From positions 1 to 64,000 of the forward strand of contig CAYWJU010000004.1 in NCBI GenBank assembly GCA_964458645.1: a stretch of DNA of 64,000 nucleotides, given 5' to 3'. Positions 15,545 to 24,070 of this stretch are shown piece after piece. The DNA comes from DAORHV01 sp964458645 (GTDB lineage: Bacteria; Patescibacteriota; Gracilibacteria; Peribacterales; Peribacteraceae). The notes below the pieces were generated by a model. The model had not been told where the DNA came from. It saw only the letters and a list, made by a program, of their open reading frames with translations, and made no database searches. Position numbers and translations under genes: made by a program. Position 1 is the stretch's first letter. Each line of letters opens with the position of its first letter.

Positions 15545-15739
15545 TTAAGAGTTCGGGAGGAGGTAGCCGAGGTTGCGGGAATCAGAGGGCGAGAGCATGC
15601 GAGTGCGGTTCAGGCGCTTCTGACGCTTATTCTTCTGCATGAGCAAGTGGTTGCGGCTGTTGCGCTTCATGGCGATGCGCCCGCTTCCGGTCTTCCGGAA
15701 ACGCTTTTTAGCGCCGCTGTGTGACTTCAATTTGGGCAT
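15545..15739 (-). CDS. rpmI: 50S ribosomal protein L35
   Basis: A 64-residue bL35 beginning MPKLKSHSGAKKRFRKTGSG, then KRNSRNHLLMQKNKRQKRLNR, fully typical. The start at 15739 is set by homology. A promoter, TTGCAT-16-TATACT, sits between infC and rpmI with the -10 box ending 9 nt before this ATG, so rpmI and rplT can be expressed independently of infC, here from a near-leaderless message. Confidence 0.97.
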   Translation of the reverse strand: MPKLKSHSGAKKRFRKTGSGRIAMKRNSRNHLLMQKNKRQKRLNRTRMLSPSDSRNLGYLLPNS

Positions 15740-15748
15740 GGACGCAGG

Positions 15749-15776
15749 AGTATAGACAGAAAAAATACGAATGCAA
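15749..15776 (-). promoter_or_regulatory. Internal promoter for rpmI-rplT
   Basis: Minus strand TTGCAT (15776-15771), 16-nt T-rich spacer, TATACT (15754-15749), ending 9 nt before the rpmI ATG. It lies between the infC stop and rpmI. Confidence 0.6.
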
Positions 15777-15779
15777 AGC

Positions 15780-16376
15780 CTAATTTGCAGGCGCCGGTTC
15801 GGAGGGGCTGGGTCCGACACCCGAACGCCTGGGGCGCAAGATCACGATAAAGTGGTTGCCCTGGCGCTTGATCGGCTGATCGACCTCGGCTGCATCCACC
15901 AATCCTTCCACGAATTTCTTGAGCTTGTTAATGCCATATTCTTTGTTGGAAAGCTCACGACCACGTAGCACGATGCTCACCTTCACCATGTGGCGCTCGC
16001 CCAAGAACTCGCGCACGCGATTCGCCTGACGATCCAAATCGCCGACATCGGTACGGAAGCCGAAGCGAATGGCTTTCACTTCGGTTTGTTTGCTGTGGGA
16101 CTTCTGGCGCTTCTCCTTCTTCTTCAGTTGATACAAATAGCTGCCATAATCGCCGATCTTCACGACCGGAGGATTCGCTTTGCCTGCAACTTCAATAAGA
16201 TCGAGCTCTTGCTCTTGGGCCAGTTTCAGCGCGTCGGCCGTCGGCATGCGCTTGGCTTCGCCATCGTCGCCCACCAAGAGAACCTCGGGGGTGCGGATTT
16301 GTTCATTGGCCCGGGGACGGTTGAGAAATTCTCGCGGTGATTTACCGTAACTGGAGTGTTGTCGCAGGGAGAGAAT
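15780..16376 (-). CDS. infC: Translation initiation factor IF-3, probable ATT start
   Basis: A 198-residue IF-3, which binds the 30S subunit and checks start-codon pairing. The N-domain opens RANEQIRTPEVLLVGDDGE, has IEVAGKANPPVVKIGDYGSYLY, a Lys-rich linker (KKKEKRQKSHSKQ) and the C-domain VKAIRFGFRTDVGDLDRQANRVREFL and VLRGRELSN. No in-frame ATG or GTG lies close before the conserved N-terminus. The first plausible codon is ATT at 16376; infC starts at AUU in many bacteria, where IF-3 represses its own atypical start. The TTG at 16424 lies inside a likely -35 box (TTGACT). The start is inference. Confidence 0.9.
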   Translation of the reverse strand: MLSLRQHSSYGKSPREFLNRPRANEQIRTPEVLLVGDDGEAKRMPTADALKLAQEQELDLIEVAGKANPPVVKIGDYGSYLYQLKKKEKRQKSHSKQTEVKAIRFGFRTDVGDLDRQANRVREFLGERHMVKVSIVLRGRELSNKEYGINKLKKFVEGLVDAAEVDQPIKRQGNHFIVILRPRRSGVGPSPSEPAPAN

Positions 16377-16437
16377 GGGGAAGAAGCCAAGGCGTAGAAT
16401 GGCGAATATTCGGCTTACAGTCAAGCAGAACGCGTAT

Positions 16438-18051
16438 TCAGCTCTTTGGACAGGCGACGGCGAACAGTCCTTGTGCGCTCAGTGGCGTAAGACAAGGGTG
16501 CGCAAGAACGCCACCCACGACTTCTGGCGGATAGTAGGTAAGGAACGCTTCGCTGGCATACACGAAGGCCGGCGCGGGAATGCTCGTAAAAAACTCACGA
16601 CGTTCGGCATCCGAGCCGTAGATAAGCCGCTCCCATGCTTGGTATTCCGGCGAAACGAATATGCCAGGAGCAACGATCTCCGCATGCGGCAGAATTCCAA
16701 GCATCCATGGCGCGATGAAGTTATCCAGCACGATGACATGTGCTCCATCTGGAACCAATTGTCCGGCGTTTTGAATAGCCTGGAAATGCGCTACGGAAAG
16801 CTGAGGATGCATCGTGGCAATCTGCTGCAGCGTAAAAATGCACTGCACGGCAACAAGAGCGACCGCAAGCCAGCGCACGACGTGATCATGGTAAAACCAC
16901 AGATGAGCGAGCCCCACTGCCGCAAACGGCAACAGGAAGAAGTCGAGCAACAGAAGGAAGCGCAGATAGAAAAAGAAGTGCGAGCATACCAATGCCGCGC
17001 ACCACACCAACGCCCATTGCCAGGTGGAACCCCATTCGCCATCCCGCACCGATACCCAGAAACCGAGGCCGCCAAGTGCAAGCAATGGCAGAGAAAGTTG
17101 TATGTACAACGCCAACGACAGGAATGAACCGGGCACAACTCTGTCGCCGGCACCGATCATCTGCTGTATGAACATGCCCCCCCCGAAGACAGCAAGGCCG
17201 ATGCAGAAAAGGAGAACGATGAAAGAATTTCGCGGTGACAACAGTTGTTTGCGCACGCGGCCGAAGCATGCCGCAGCAGCCGCTACGACAAGAATGAGCG
17301 CCGCAGCAATGCCGATGCTGAACGGATTCAGTGACCCGGAGACCTTGTCCCATACCGGCACAATCGCTTGCCCGTAGTTCGGCACATACCACAATCCACC
17401 GAACACGGCTGTCGCTGCACCGGTCCACAAAAGGAAGATGCCCACCCTTTTGTCGCCGCATAAGAGACGGAACAAGAAGGAAGAAGCAATACTGAGTCCT
17501 AATACCAATCCCACTTGCAAATGCGTTGCAATCGCCAGCATGCCGAAAAGAATCCATCGACGCTGGCGACGTTCGACAGCGTGCAGCGCAAATGCACACC
17601 AAAGCAATGCCACGATGACCTTGGCATACATGGCCAAAAATCCCTCATGTTGTGCGACTGACAACAAAAACACGACAAGAAGTGTTACGCCGACGTTCGC
17701 TCCCCGCTCTCGACCCACAACCCATGCAAGCATGCAGGCGACTGCGACCGGAAACAGATTCCACACCCAGCCGATGAGCGCATCGACCGGAACGCCGAGC
17801 TTGAGAAGCGGTGTGGTAAACGCGAACAATCCCAGCGGATGTGCAGAAGCCCATGGGGGCAACGCAGCAAGGAAAAACGGCGGCCAGCCTTCGGCGTGCC
17901 GAAGAATGAGGAAGCGGTAGATACCCGCGTCGTAGCCGAACGGGATAGGCGAAATGCTGAGCGACCAAAGATATTTCACCACCAGCAAGGCCACAACGAC
18001 CACTGCGAGTACGGAGCGTCGAGACGGCAGCGAACGTCCGGATGACTTCAT
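16438..18051 (-). CDS. Multi-pass membrane protein, GT-C glycosyltransferase-like
   Basis: A 537-residue integral membrane protein with about 11 to 12 hydrophobic helices and a short C-terminal soluble part (from about residue 440). The first outer loop has ISPIPFGYDAGIYRFLI, where the acidic residue in the first extracytoplasmic loop is the hallmark of GT-C enzymes that use polyprenyl-phosphate sugars. It may alternatively be an oligosaccharide polymerase. It overlaps the preceding GT4 gene in ATGA and ends a six-gene operon. Start at MKSSGRSLPSRR fits the overlap and the N-terminal positive charges. Confidence 0.65.
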   Translation of the reverse strand: MKSSGRSLPSRRSVLAVVVVALLVVKYLWSLSISPIPFGYDAGIYRFLILRHAEGWPPFFLAALPPWASAHPLGLFAFTTPLLKLGVPVDALIGWVWNLFPVAVACMLAWVVGRERGANVGVTLLVVFLLSVAQHEGFLAMYAKVIVALLWCAFALHAVERRQRRWILFGMLAIATHLQVGLVLGLSIASSFLFRLLCGDKRVGIFLLWTGAATAVFGGLWYVPNYGQAIVPVWDKVSGSLNPFSIGIAAALILVVAAAAACFGRVRKQLLSPRNSFIVLLFCIGLAVFGGGMFIQQMIGAGDRVVPGSFLSLALYIQLSLPLLALGGLGFWVSVRDGEWGSTWQWALVWCAALVCSHFFFYLRFLLLLDFFLLPFAAVGLAHLWFYHDHVVRWLAVALVAVQCIFTLQQIATMHPQLSVAHFQAIQNAGQLVPDGAHVIVLDNFIAPWMLGILPHAEIVAPGIFVSPEYQAWERLIYGSDAERREFFTSIPAPAFVYASEAFLTYYPPEVVGGVLAHPCLTPLSAQGLFAVACPKS

Positions 18052-19106
18052 GAACGTGAGTATACAGCAGCGTAGACCGCCTCGTATGCAGCCGTTTCTT
18101 TGGCGGCATCGAATCGCCCGCGCGCAACGCGGCAACCGTCATGCAACAACGTCCACTCGTGTTCATCGCGCAACAATCCGACGACGGCCGCGGCAAAGTG
18201 ACCTGCATCGACGGGCACGAGCACGCCGGTCGTACCGCTCTCGACCGTGGTGCGCAGTCCTGGAACACAGAATCCCACCACCGGCGTTCCGACAGCACAT
18301 GCTTCGGCGGCAGCCAATCCGAATCCCTCAATGCGCGACGGTGCCAGGAGCAGCCGACTGGAACCGAGGAGCTCTTGTAGCGCGCCGTCATCCAGACGCC
18401 CGCGGTACGTAACGCCCTGCATGGGCGCGGCCGTAAACCCGACGACGTGCAGCTCGGCTTCCGGATGTTCACGCTTGATCTGCAACCAAGCCGTCTGCAG
18501 CAAGTCCCAACCCTTGCGTGCCTGCGGACGCCCGATGAATACACATCTCGAGCGATGGCGGTCCGCAGTCTCGCGATCGGCGGCAATCCACGGCGCAAGA
18601 TCGAAGCCGCATTCGGCGACCGAAACCATTTCGGGGCGAATGCCATACGTACGCGTGAGCGCCTCTCCGGTATCCGGCGAAATGCACACCACTCGATCTG
18701 CAGTCAGGTAGCCGCAACGCTCCCAATGCACCAAAAACCGTTTCCAACATTGCCCTGGGACTCCGGCTTGTTGTAGGTAGGTATGATTGGCGGTAATGAC
18801 CACTGGCACGTCCGTGCGGGTGGCAAGAAAGAGCACGCCGCCCGGTCCGCCATGCACGTGCAGAACATCGATCTGTTTCTCTGCAATCCAGCGGTCGACG
18901 GCACGGCCCATGAACAACGACGCCAGGATATTTTTACCGAAGCGGTGCGAGAGCAGCGTACGTACGTCGAACACATGCACCTCGTGGCCCGCGCTCCGCA
19001 AGCTCGCGCTCAGGCTATCCACATGCCTGCCAATGCCGCCGATGCTCGGAGCGCAATCAGCAGTGAGCATGCCGATCCTCAGCCGGCGCGAAGACGTGCT
19101 TTGCAT
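18048..19106 (-). CDS. Family 4 glycosyltransferase
   Basis: A 352-residue GT-B fold enzyme. The N-domain starts RIGMLTADCAPSIGGIGRHV (Gly-rich acceptor loop); the C-domain has CVFIGRPQARKGWDLL, and SRIEGFGLAAAEACAVGTPVVG with the conserved E-x7-E signature of GT4. It would transfer a sugar from an NDP donor to a lipid-linked glycan on the inner membrane face. The chosen start overlaps the upstream GT4 gene by 50 nt; ATG 19070 would lose the first beta strand. It is translationally coupled (ATGA) to the downstream membrane protein. Confidence 0.88.
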   Translation of the reverse strand: MQSTSSRRLRIGMLTADCAPSIGGIGRHVDSLSASLRSAGHEVHVFDVRTLLSHRFGKNILASLFMGRAVDRWIAEKQIDVLHVHGGPGGVLFLATRTDVPVVITANHTYLQQAGVPGQCWKRFLVHWERCGYLTADRVVCISPDTGEALTRTYGIRPEMVSVAECGFDLAPWIAADRETADRHRSRCVFIGRPQARKGWDLLQTAWLQIKREHPEAELHVVGFTAAPMQGVTYRGRLDDGALQELLGSSRLLLAPSRIEGFGLAAAEACAVGTPVVGFCVPGLRTTVESGTTGVLVPVDAGHFAAAVVGLLRDEHEWTLLHDGCRVARGRFDAAKETAAYEAVYAAVYSRS

Positions 19107-20106
19107 AACGCGAGGCAACGGTAGCGATGTCGTAGTGTTCGCGGCAACTGCGCTGCACAGACAAGCGGTCCCAATGGTGTGCCAACGCATGCCGGACAAC
19201 TGCGGCCGCGTGTGCTGCATCACCGGGCTCGAAGAACACTCCGGTCTCACCGTCGATGACCGCATCGTGGATGCCCTCCAGCTTCGAAGCCACCGTCGGC
19301 ACTCCCCTGGCGGCCGCTTCAATGCACGCCATGCCGAAACCTTCCATATCCCCCGCCACCGGGACATTCGGCATCAGTAGCACATCCGCCTGCGCGTACA
19401 GCTTCTCTTTTTCTGCATCGCTGATCGCACCGAGCAGCCGCACGTTGTCGCCGAGTTGAAGCGTGCTCACCAATGAACGCAGGCGGTGCATTTCGGGGCC
19501 ATTGCCAACAACCACGTACTGCAAGTCCACATGTGTTTTGAGGAGGAGTGGCAACACATGCTCGATGAACCACGCCGTGCCTTTGCGCGGAATCAGACGT
19601 CCGACCGACAACAATGTCGGCGGACCCGAAACCCGCACCGCGAGATCCTCGTGTGAGGTCCCCCATCCGATGACGATCGCGCGTTCGGGAGAGACGCCGC
19701 GTTCGACCGCGGCATCTTTGGTCGCGGCACTGACGGCGGCAATTGCATCGCAACAGCACAGACCGCTCACGAAGGACTGGTGCAACGTATTTGGGTAGAT
19801 CACGTCCAGTCCGTGCACAGTGCACGTCACGCGCAACGCAGGACGCACGAACTTCAGACAGCGCAGGACAGGCGCCAACACCGCGTCACCAAAGTGCACG
19901 CAATCGCCGGAAAAGAACATGCTTAGGACCAACGCCTTCACGAAAAAGAACGGCAGTCCCCATTTCGGACCGCTCCAACCGACGACAAAGAGTTCGACCT
20001 CCGTCCGGGTGCGAAGTGCATCCAGCAGCAGACGCGTGGCGGTTTGCATGCCGCCGGGAGCGACTTGCAACGAGCGGGTGACAAAGAGAACACGGGTGCG
20101 TGTCAT
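19057..20106 (-). CDS. Family 4 glycosyltransferase
   Basis: A 349-residue GT-B enzyme related to its neighbour. MTRTRVLFVTRSLQVAPGGMQTAT is the N-domain acceptor loop; PTLLSVGRLIPRKGTAWFI and VVVGNGPEMHRL open the C-domain; MPNVPVAGDMEGFGMACIEAAARGVPTVA carries the E-x7-E motif. The ACCEPTOR side contains a hydrophobic helix near residues 48 to 65 (LPFFFVKALVLSMFF), consistent with membrane association. The start ATG overlaps the stop of the upstream GT2 gene (ATGA). Confidence 0.9.
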   Translation of the reverse strand: MTRTRVLFVTRSLQVAPGGMQTATRLLLDALRTRTEVELFVVGWSGPKWGLPFFFVKALVLSMFFSGDCVHFGDAVLAPVLRCLKFVRPALRVTCTVHGLDVIYPNTLHQSFVSGLCCCDAIAAVSAATKDAAVERGVSPERAIVIGWGTSHEDLAVRVSGPPTLLSVGRLIPRKGTAWFIEHVLPLLLKTHVDLQYVVVGNGPEMHRLRSLVSTLQLGDNVRLLGAISDAEKEKLYAQADVLLMPNVPVAGDMEGFGMACIEAAARGVPTVASKLEGIHDAVIDGETGVFFEPGDAAHAAAVVRHALAHHWDRLSVQRSCREHYDIATVASRYAKHVFAPAEDRHAHC

Positions 20107-21008
20107 GTGACGCGGGGAGGATCGGCATCAATACGCCGTTGCGACACGTGGGATTCGGCCAGCAATCCCAGAAGAACAAACTGGAACGCAATCGCACCCA
20201 ATGCAACGAGCAACACGTACGGTCCGAAGCGCGTCGGCGGCGAAAGTGCGAACGAAAACCCAAGCACGGTCATGGCAAGAAGAGTGAGTCCGGCAAGCAC
20301 CAGAAAATTCCGCAGCGGACGACAAACGAACAGCGAACGTAGAATGGTTCCGCACGAGCGAACAATATGGTGCCGCAACGTACGGACCAGTTTGCTCTGG
20401 CCGTGTGCGCGCGGCAGAAATTCCACCGGTGCGTCGGTGGTCATTAGTCGGGCAGCCGAGGCCTGAATGAGCATTTCGTGTGTGTAGGTGTGTTCGCTGG
20501 TAATGCGCAGTTGCCGTGCGGCATGCGCCGTAAACAGCCGCAGTCCAGATGACGCATCGCGGACGTTCACGGATGCCAACCGACGCAGCATCCAGCTGCC
20601 CACGAGATTACCGATGCGGTTGCCCATGCGCATGTGCGTACGCCGCTCCACTTGCCGGTCACCGATGACGATGTCGGCTCCGGCGGAACACATGCGATCC
20701 ACCAACAAACGAATGTCTTCTGGGCGATACTGACCGTCTGCGTCCAGTGTGGCCAGCAGATCGCTCTTGTCGGAAAGTGCGGCATAGATGCCGGTCCGGA
20801 ACGCGGCGGCCAATCCGCGCCGTTGGGGATGCGACAAGACCGTTGCTCCGGCTGCCTTGGCGCGCGTGGCGGTGTCGTCGTCGGAACCGTCATCCACGAC
20901 AAATACGTGTACTGAATCAATGCCGGGCAAGTCGGACGGAATACGTTTGATGACATCGGTCACGCTTTCTTGTTCGTTGTAGGCCGGAACGATGACCGCA
21001 AGCCGCAT
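20103..21008 (-). CDS. Dpm1-like polyprenyl-phosphate glycosyltransferase (GT2)
   Basis: A 301-residue GT2: MRLAVIVPAYNEQESVTDVI, VVDDGSDDDT, then LLATLDADGQYRPEDI with the DAD metal motif, and two hydrophobic segments at the C-terminus (about 235 to 255 and 265 to 290). This is the layout of enzymes that load a sugar onto polyprenyl phosphate for later use by GT-C transferases outside the membrane. A possible -10 box TAGTCT sits 7 nt before the ATG, so it may have a second promoter within the operon. Confidence 0.88.
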   Translation of the reverse strand: MRLAVIVPAYNEQESVTDVIKRIPSDLPGIDSVHVFVVDDGSDDDTATRAKAAGATVLSHPQRRGLAAAFRTGIYAALSDKSDLLATLDADGQYRPEDIRLLVDRMCSAGADIVIGDRQVERRTHMRMGNRIGNLVGSWMLRRLASVNVRDASSGLRLFTAHAARQLRITSEHTYTHEMLIQASAARLMTTDAPVEFLPRAHGQSKLVRTLRHHIVRSCGTILRSLFVCRPLRNFLVLAGLTLLAMTVLGFSFALSPPTRFGPYVLLVALGAIAFQFVLLGLLAESHVSQRRIDADPPRVT

Positions 21009-21067
21009 GCCGAACAGACTAGCGTCAGACAGTCGATTGGCGAAGCAGGCGGCGTTTTCAGAAGTTC

Positions 21068-21940
21068 TTACGCGCGGCCGAAGACCGCGATACCCAGCAA
21101 CCATTGTCCGTCTCCGGTGCGCTCCAATGAATCCACACGCAGGAGAGGCATGGGCCACAGACGTTGCTGCTTCAGTCGCGGAGCGACGGCCGACAGTGCT
21201 GCACGAACGTCCGCCAAGCCGGCAGAGAGCAGTAATGTGCGAACATCGGTAGCCTGCGTCGGCTGCATATCGCGCGTCAGGCGTTGCTCAGCGCCGTCTG
21301 GGTCGGCGGCATAGGCCACGAGATCTGAGAACAAAAATTCTTCGGCACTCGGCAAAGAAAGCGGACTCTCTGCTTCAACCAGCTTCAGGAACGCCCGGCT
21401 CTGTTCGGGGGAAAGCGCATCGCGTACCGACAAATTCCCGCTGAACTGCAGTACGGAGAGTACGCGAGCCATATCGGGCAACGATGCGTTCATTTTCGCC
21501 ATGCCGCTCAGTTCGCGATGCTGATCCACAGTCACGGCCTCTGCGGCGAACGAGATACTCTCGATGCTCACCGGCGAACCATCGGCGGAAAGCCCGGCAG
21601 CAACCTCTTGGAGCACGCTGACTGCACGAGCCCCCTCCGGCGCTTCGGGCAAAATGTAGACCGACGCCTGCTCCTCGCGAGCGGCAAATTTTTCCATGCC
21701 GAACAATCGCTCGGCCTCCACGTTGGCATTCAAGAGCGCAACGCGAGAACGCAATTCCGGCAGTGCGCTGCCGATCAATACGGCCAAATCACGCTTGGGG
21801 CCGAATGCATCGATATGCTGCAAGAGCATGGAACACCCGGCGAACACGCCGACAATGCCGACTGCAAAAACAGTCGTTTTCACGCCACGGCCGGAAAGGA
21901 ATGTATTAATCGCCACGGGCAAGCGAAAGAGAAATGGCAA
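21068..21940 (-). CDS. Membrane-anchored protein, possible pilus-assembly PilN/PilO type
   Basis: A 290-residue protein with a short cytoplasmic N-terminus, a single membrane segment (about residues 21 to 41, TTVFAVGIVGVFAGCSMLLQ) and a 250-residue outer domain. A helix near residues 50 to 90 (LAVLIGSALPELRSRVALLNANVEAERL) looks like the coiled-coil neck found in PilN and PilO of type IV pili. The rest shows ferredoxin-like alternation but no motif. It overlaps the upstream gene by 35 nt. Assignment is tentative; the rest of a pilus system is not in this window. Confidence 0.5.
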   Translation of the reverse strand: MPFLFRLPVAINTFLSGRGVKTTVFAVGIVGVFAGCSMLLQHIDAFGPKRDLAVLIGSALPELRSRVALLNANVEAERLFGMEKFAAREEQASVYILPEAPEGARAVSVLQEVAAGLSADGSPVSIESISFAAEAVTVDQHRELSGMAKMNASLPDMARVLSVLQFSGNLSVRDALSPEQSRAFLKLVEAESPLSLPSAEEFLFSDLVAYAADPDGAEQRLTRDMQPTQATDVRTLLLSAGLADVRAALSAVAPRLKQQRLWPMPLLRVDSLERTGDGQWLLGIAVFGRA

Positions 21941-22502
21941 ACGGTGACGTCACGACTCCGTCCGAAGTTTCGGATTGCGCGTATTCCGGCTCGGATACTT
22001 TTTCGAATGCCTTGGAGGAACGCAGGTTGTCCACAAAGGACGCCAAAATATGCATGGAGCGCCCGGCTGGGTCGCGCACTTCGCCGGCCACGGCCAAGCG
22101 GCCTTCCGCGCGGCTGTACCACACACGATGCAGTGAAATGGGGCTGTCGCCTGCCAGTGCAAAGCTCTTTCTCACCTCTTCGGCGGCCAGTAAACCGTGC
22201 CCGATGTCTGCATTTTGCGCCCGCAAATCTTGTATCTGCCGCAACACCGGAGTCGGCACTTCTTCGTCCAGCTCTTTGCGGACCACAAGCAATGCTTCTT
22301 CACGCACCTTCAACGATTGCTCTTCATCGGAAAGATCTTTCAGTTGAATGACTTTGTCGCCAATGCGCACCGGAAAACGATCCGGCGATGCAAGGTACAG
22401 CAGCGCAACCATGGCACCACTAAACACCAATCCGAAAACAAACACTGGCACGGCCATGCGATCGATTGCTGCGAACACGGCGGAGGTGGGTTTGTTGGAC
22501 AT
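21906..22502 (-). CDS. Membrane-anchored protein, possible PilO type
   Basis: A 198-residue protein. One membrane segment at about residues 17 to 39, a charged helical neck (residues 55 to 110) and a C-terminal domain with GRLAVAGEVRDPAGRSMHILASFVDNLRSSKAFEKV, which resembles the PilN/PilO pattern in which a short helix 'fv..L..s..F..V' follows a beta strand. It heads the operon that continues into three glycosyltransferases. Unlike most heads it has a short leader: TACAAT ends 14 nt before the ATG and AGGGAG could serve as ribosome-binding site. Confidence 0.5.
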   Translation of the reverse strand: MSNKPTSAVFAAIDRMAVPVFVFGLVFSGAMVALLYLASPDRFPVRIGDKVIQLKDLSDEEQSLKVREEALLVVRKELDEEVPTPVLRQIQDLRAQNADIGHGLLAAEEVRKSFALAGDSPISLHRVWYSRAEGRLAVAGEVRDPAGRSMHILASFVDNLRSSKAFEKVSEPEYAQSETSDGVVTSPFAISLSLARGD

Positions 22503-22549
22503 GGGGTTTTCTCCCTATTGTAGCAGAAATCGGAGTTTTCCGCTATACT

Positions 22550-23684
22550 ATGAATACTGCGATTTGCGCATCCGTACCCCCTTTCCGATTGGACGAGCTG
22601 CTCCACAACCTCGAAGAGTTGCTCTCTGCCTTGCGCCTCGGAAAGGACTCTCTTTGAAGCGCGCGGAGTGCCTCAGCAAATTGCAGAGCTGGAAACCGAA
22701 ACCACGGCCGCCGACATTTGGAATGATCATCGTCGTGCGCAGGGATTGTTCGGCAAACTGAAAGCACTGAAGAAGCAGTGGGAGCCAATTTCAAAACTGC
22801 AACAAGAAGCCGAAGACTTATTGGATGTGGCGAAAGTATCGCACGCATCCGACGTACCGATGCTCGAAAAGGAATATCATCGCTTGTTCCATGCCTGGGC
22901 AGCCGCTGAACGTGGATTGTACTTGGGTGGAAAATACGACCTGGGCAGCGCGTACATCACCATCTCCGGTGGAGCCGGCGGCACCGATGCCCAAGACTGG
23001 GCCGCCATGCTGCAACGCATGTATTTGCGCTACGCAGAGCGCCGAGAATGGAAAACCGAAATCGTGGAACTCACGCCCGGTTCGGAAGCCGGACTGAAAT
23101 CCACCACCATCCACGTCTCCGGCGACGCGCCGTACGGACACCTGAAGTGCGAACGCGGAACGCATCGCCTGGTGCGTATTTCGCCGTTCGGTGCCAAGGG
23201 AATCCGCCAGACGTCATTCGCGCTGGTCGAGGTACTGCCGGACATGAGCGAGTACCAGCACGACATTGAAATTAAAACCGAGGACCTGCGCATCGACACG
23301 TATCGTTCGGGCGGCGCGGGCGGCCAGCACGTGAACAAGACCGACAGCGCCGTGCGCATGACACACTTGCCGACCGGCATTGTCGTCGCATGTCAAAATG
23401 AACGCAGTCAGCTGCAGAACCGCGAGCGCGCCATGCAGATGCTGAAGGCAAAGTTGATTCAGCGTCAGCACGACGAAGAGCAAGCTGAGCGCAAGCGTCT
23501 GAAAGGCTCGCACGTGAGTGCCGACTTCGGCAGTCAGATCCGCAGCTATGTTTTGCACCCCTACCAGATGGTAAAGGACCTCCGTACGAACGTGGAAACC
23601 AGCGACACCGAGGGCGTACTGGACGGAGATTTGGACCCGTTCGTGGAAGCAGAACTCAAACGCATTGGAAGGGAGGAAAAATAG
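22550..23684 (+). CDS. prfB: Peptide chain release factor 2, programmed +1 frameshift
   Basis: RF2 recognises UGA and UAA stop codons. The gene is read in two frames: ATG 22550 runs 35 codons to CTT (22652-22654) followed by an in-frame TGA (22655-22657); a +1 slip on CTTTGA continues at GAA 22656 to the stop at 23684, giving 377 residues. An AAGGA stimulator lies 4 nt upstream of the slip codon. The second part has GGTDAQDWAAMLQRMYLRYAE, the SPFGAKGIRQTSF region in the SPF position of the stop-recognition domain, and the peptidyl-release motif GGAGGQHVN. The protein can sense its own shortage: low RF2 favours frameshifting. Confidence 0.95.
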
Positions 23685-23730
23685 AGCACTAGGACGTACA
23701 GCCGAATGTTGGTATCCTCTGCCGCACCAC

Positions 23731-23820
23731 GGAGAGATGGCTGAGTGGTCGAAAGCGCACGACTCGAAATCGTGTATTCCCTTACGGGAATCGAGGGTTC
23801 GAATCCCTCTCTCTCCGCCA
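23731..23820 (+). tRNA. tRNA-Ser (anticodon CGA)
   Basis: A 90-nt class II tRNA. The acceptor stem is GGAGAGA paired with TCTCTCC, then discriminator G and an encoded CCA. Anticodon stem CACGA/TCGTG encloses loop CTCGAAA, so the anticodon is CGA, reading UCG. A long variable arm (ATTCCC/GGGAAT) and the T-arm GAGGG-TTCGAAT-CCCTC confirm serine. TATCCT at 23713-23718 is a likely -10 box. The 3' CCA lies within a perfect 26-bp palindrome. Confidence 0.97.
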
Positions 23821-23842
23821 CGCACTTCGCGAAGTGCGTGGC
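23817..23842. repeat. Perfect 26-bp palindrome overlapping the tRNA 3' end
   Basis: Each 13-base arm reads GCCACGCACTTCG from its own strand, with no mismatch and no loop. The first four bases are the GCCA end of tRNA-Ser. It may be a transcription stop or processing signal, or the remnant of an insertion at the tRNA end; no T-run follows. Confidence 0.7.
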
Positions 23843-24070
23843 TCCGCCTTCAGCTAAACAAAGCTCATCTTCGCGCCTTTTTACGAATACGACAAAAAGA
23901 ACTCTCATCGGGTACGGAAGCGGCGAAAAACGCGATCTCGCGGGACATGGAGCCCACCCTCCCCAACTATGCCGAAGCACAGTCGAAGAGGGCGGAGGTC
24001 CATCAAAGGGTGTAGAGGGATGAAAATAACGCAATCACTTGGTTCGCGACGCGACCTCTTCACCATGTCT
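23843..24070. other. Intergenic region downstream of tRNA-Ser
   Basis: About 230 bp with no convincing gene. It has two short purine-rich stretches (GAGGGCGGAGG and GTGTAGAGGGATG) opposed to a pyrimidine-rich CCCTCCCC, which could pair with them. Nothing else is recognised. Confidence 0.35.

Noticed and set aside
16422..16424. TTG at 16424 as infC start
   Set aside because: It lies in a TTGACT sequence that looks like a -35 box and would add 16 non-conserved residues.
17645..18646. 333-codon minus-strand frame
   Set aside because: Same strand but different frame from a GT4 and a GT-C-like gene that have clear homology; composition is Arg/Ser-rich.
23561..24034. Minus-strand reading frame of 157 codons over the tRNA
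   Set aside because: It runs antisense through prfB's end and the tRNA-Ser gene and contains the translation of the reverse tRNA (EGFEPSIPVRE), a well-known false protein.
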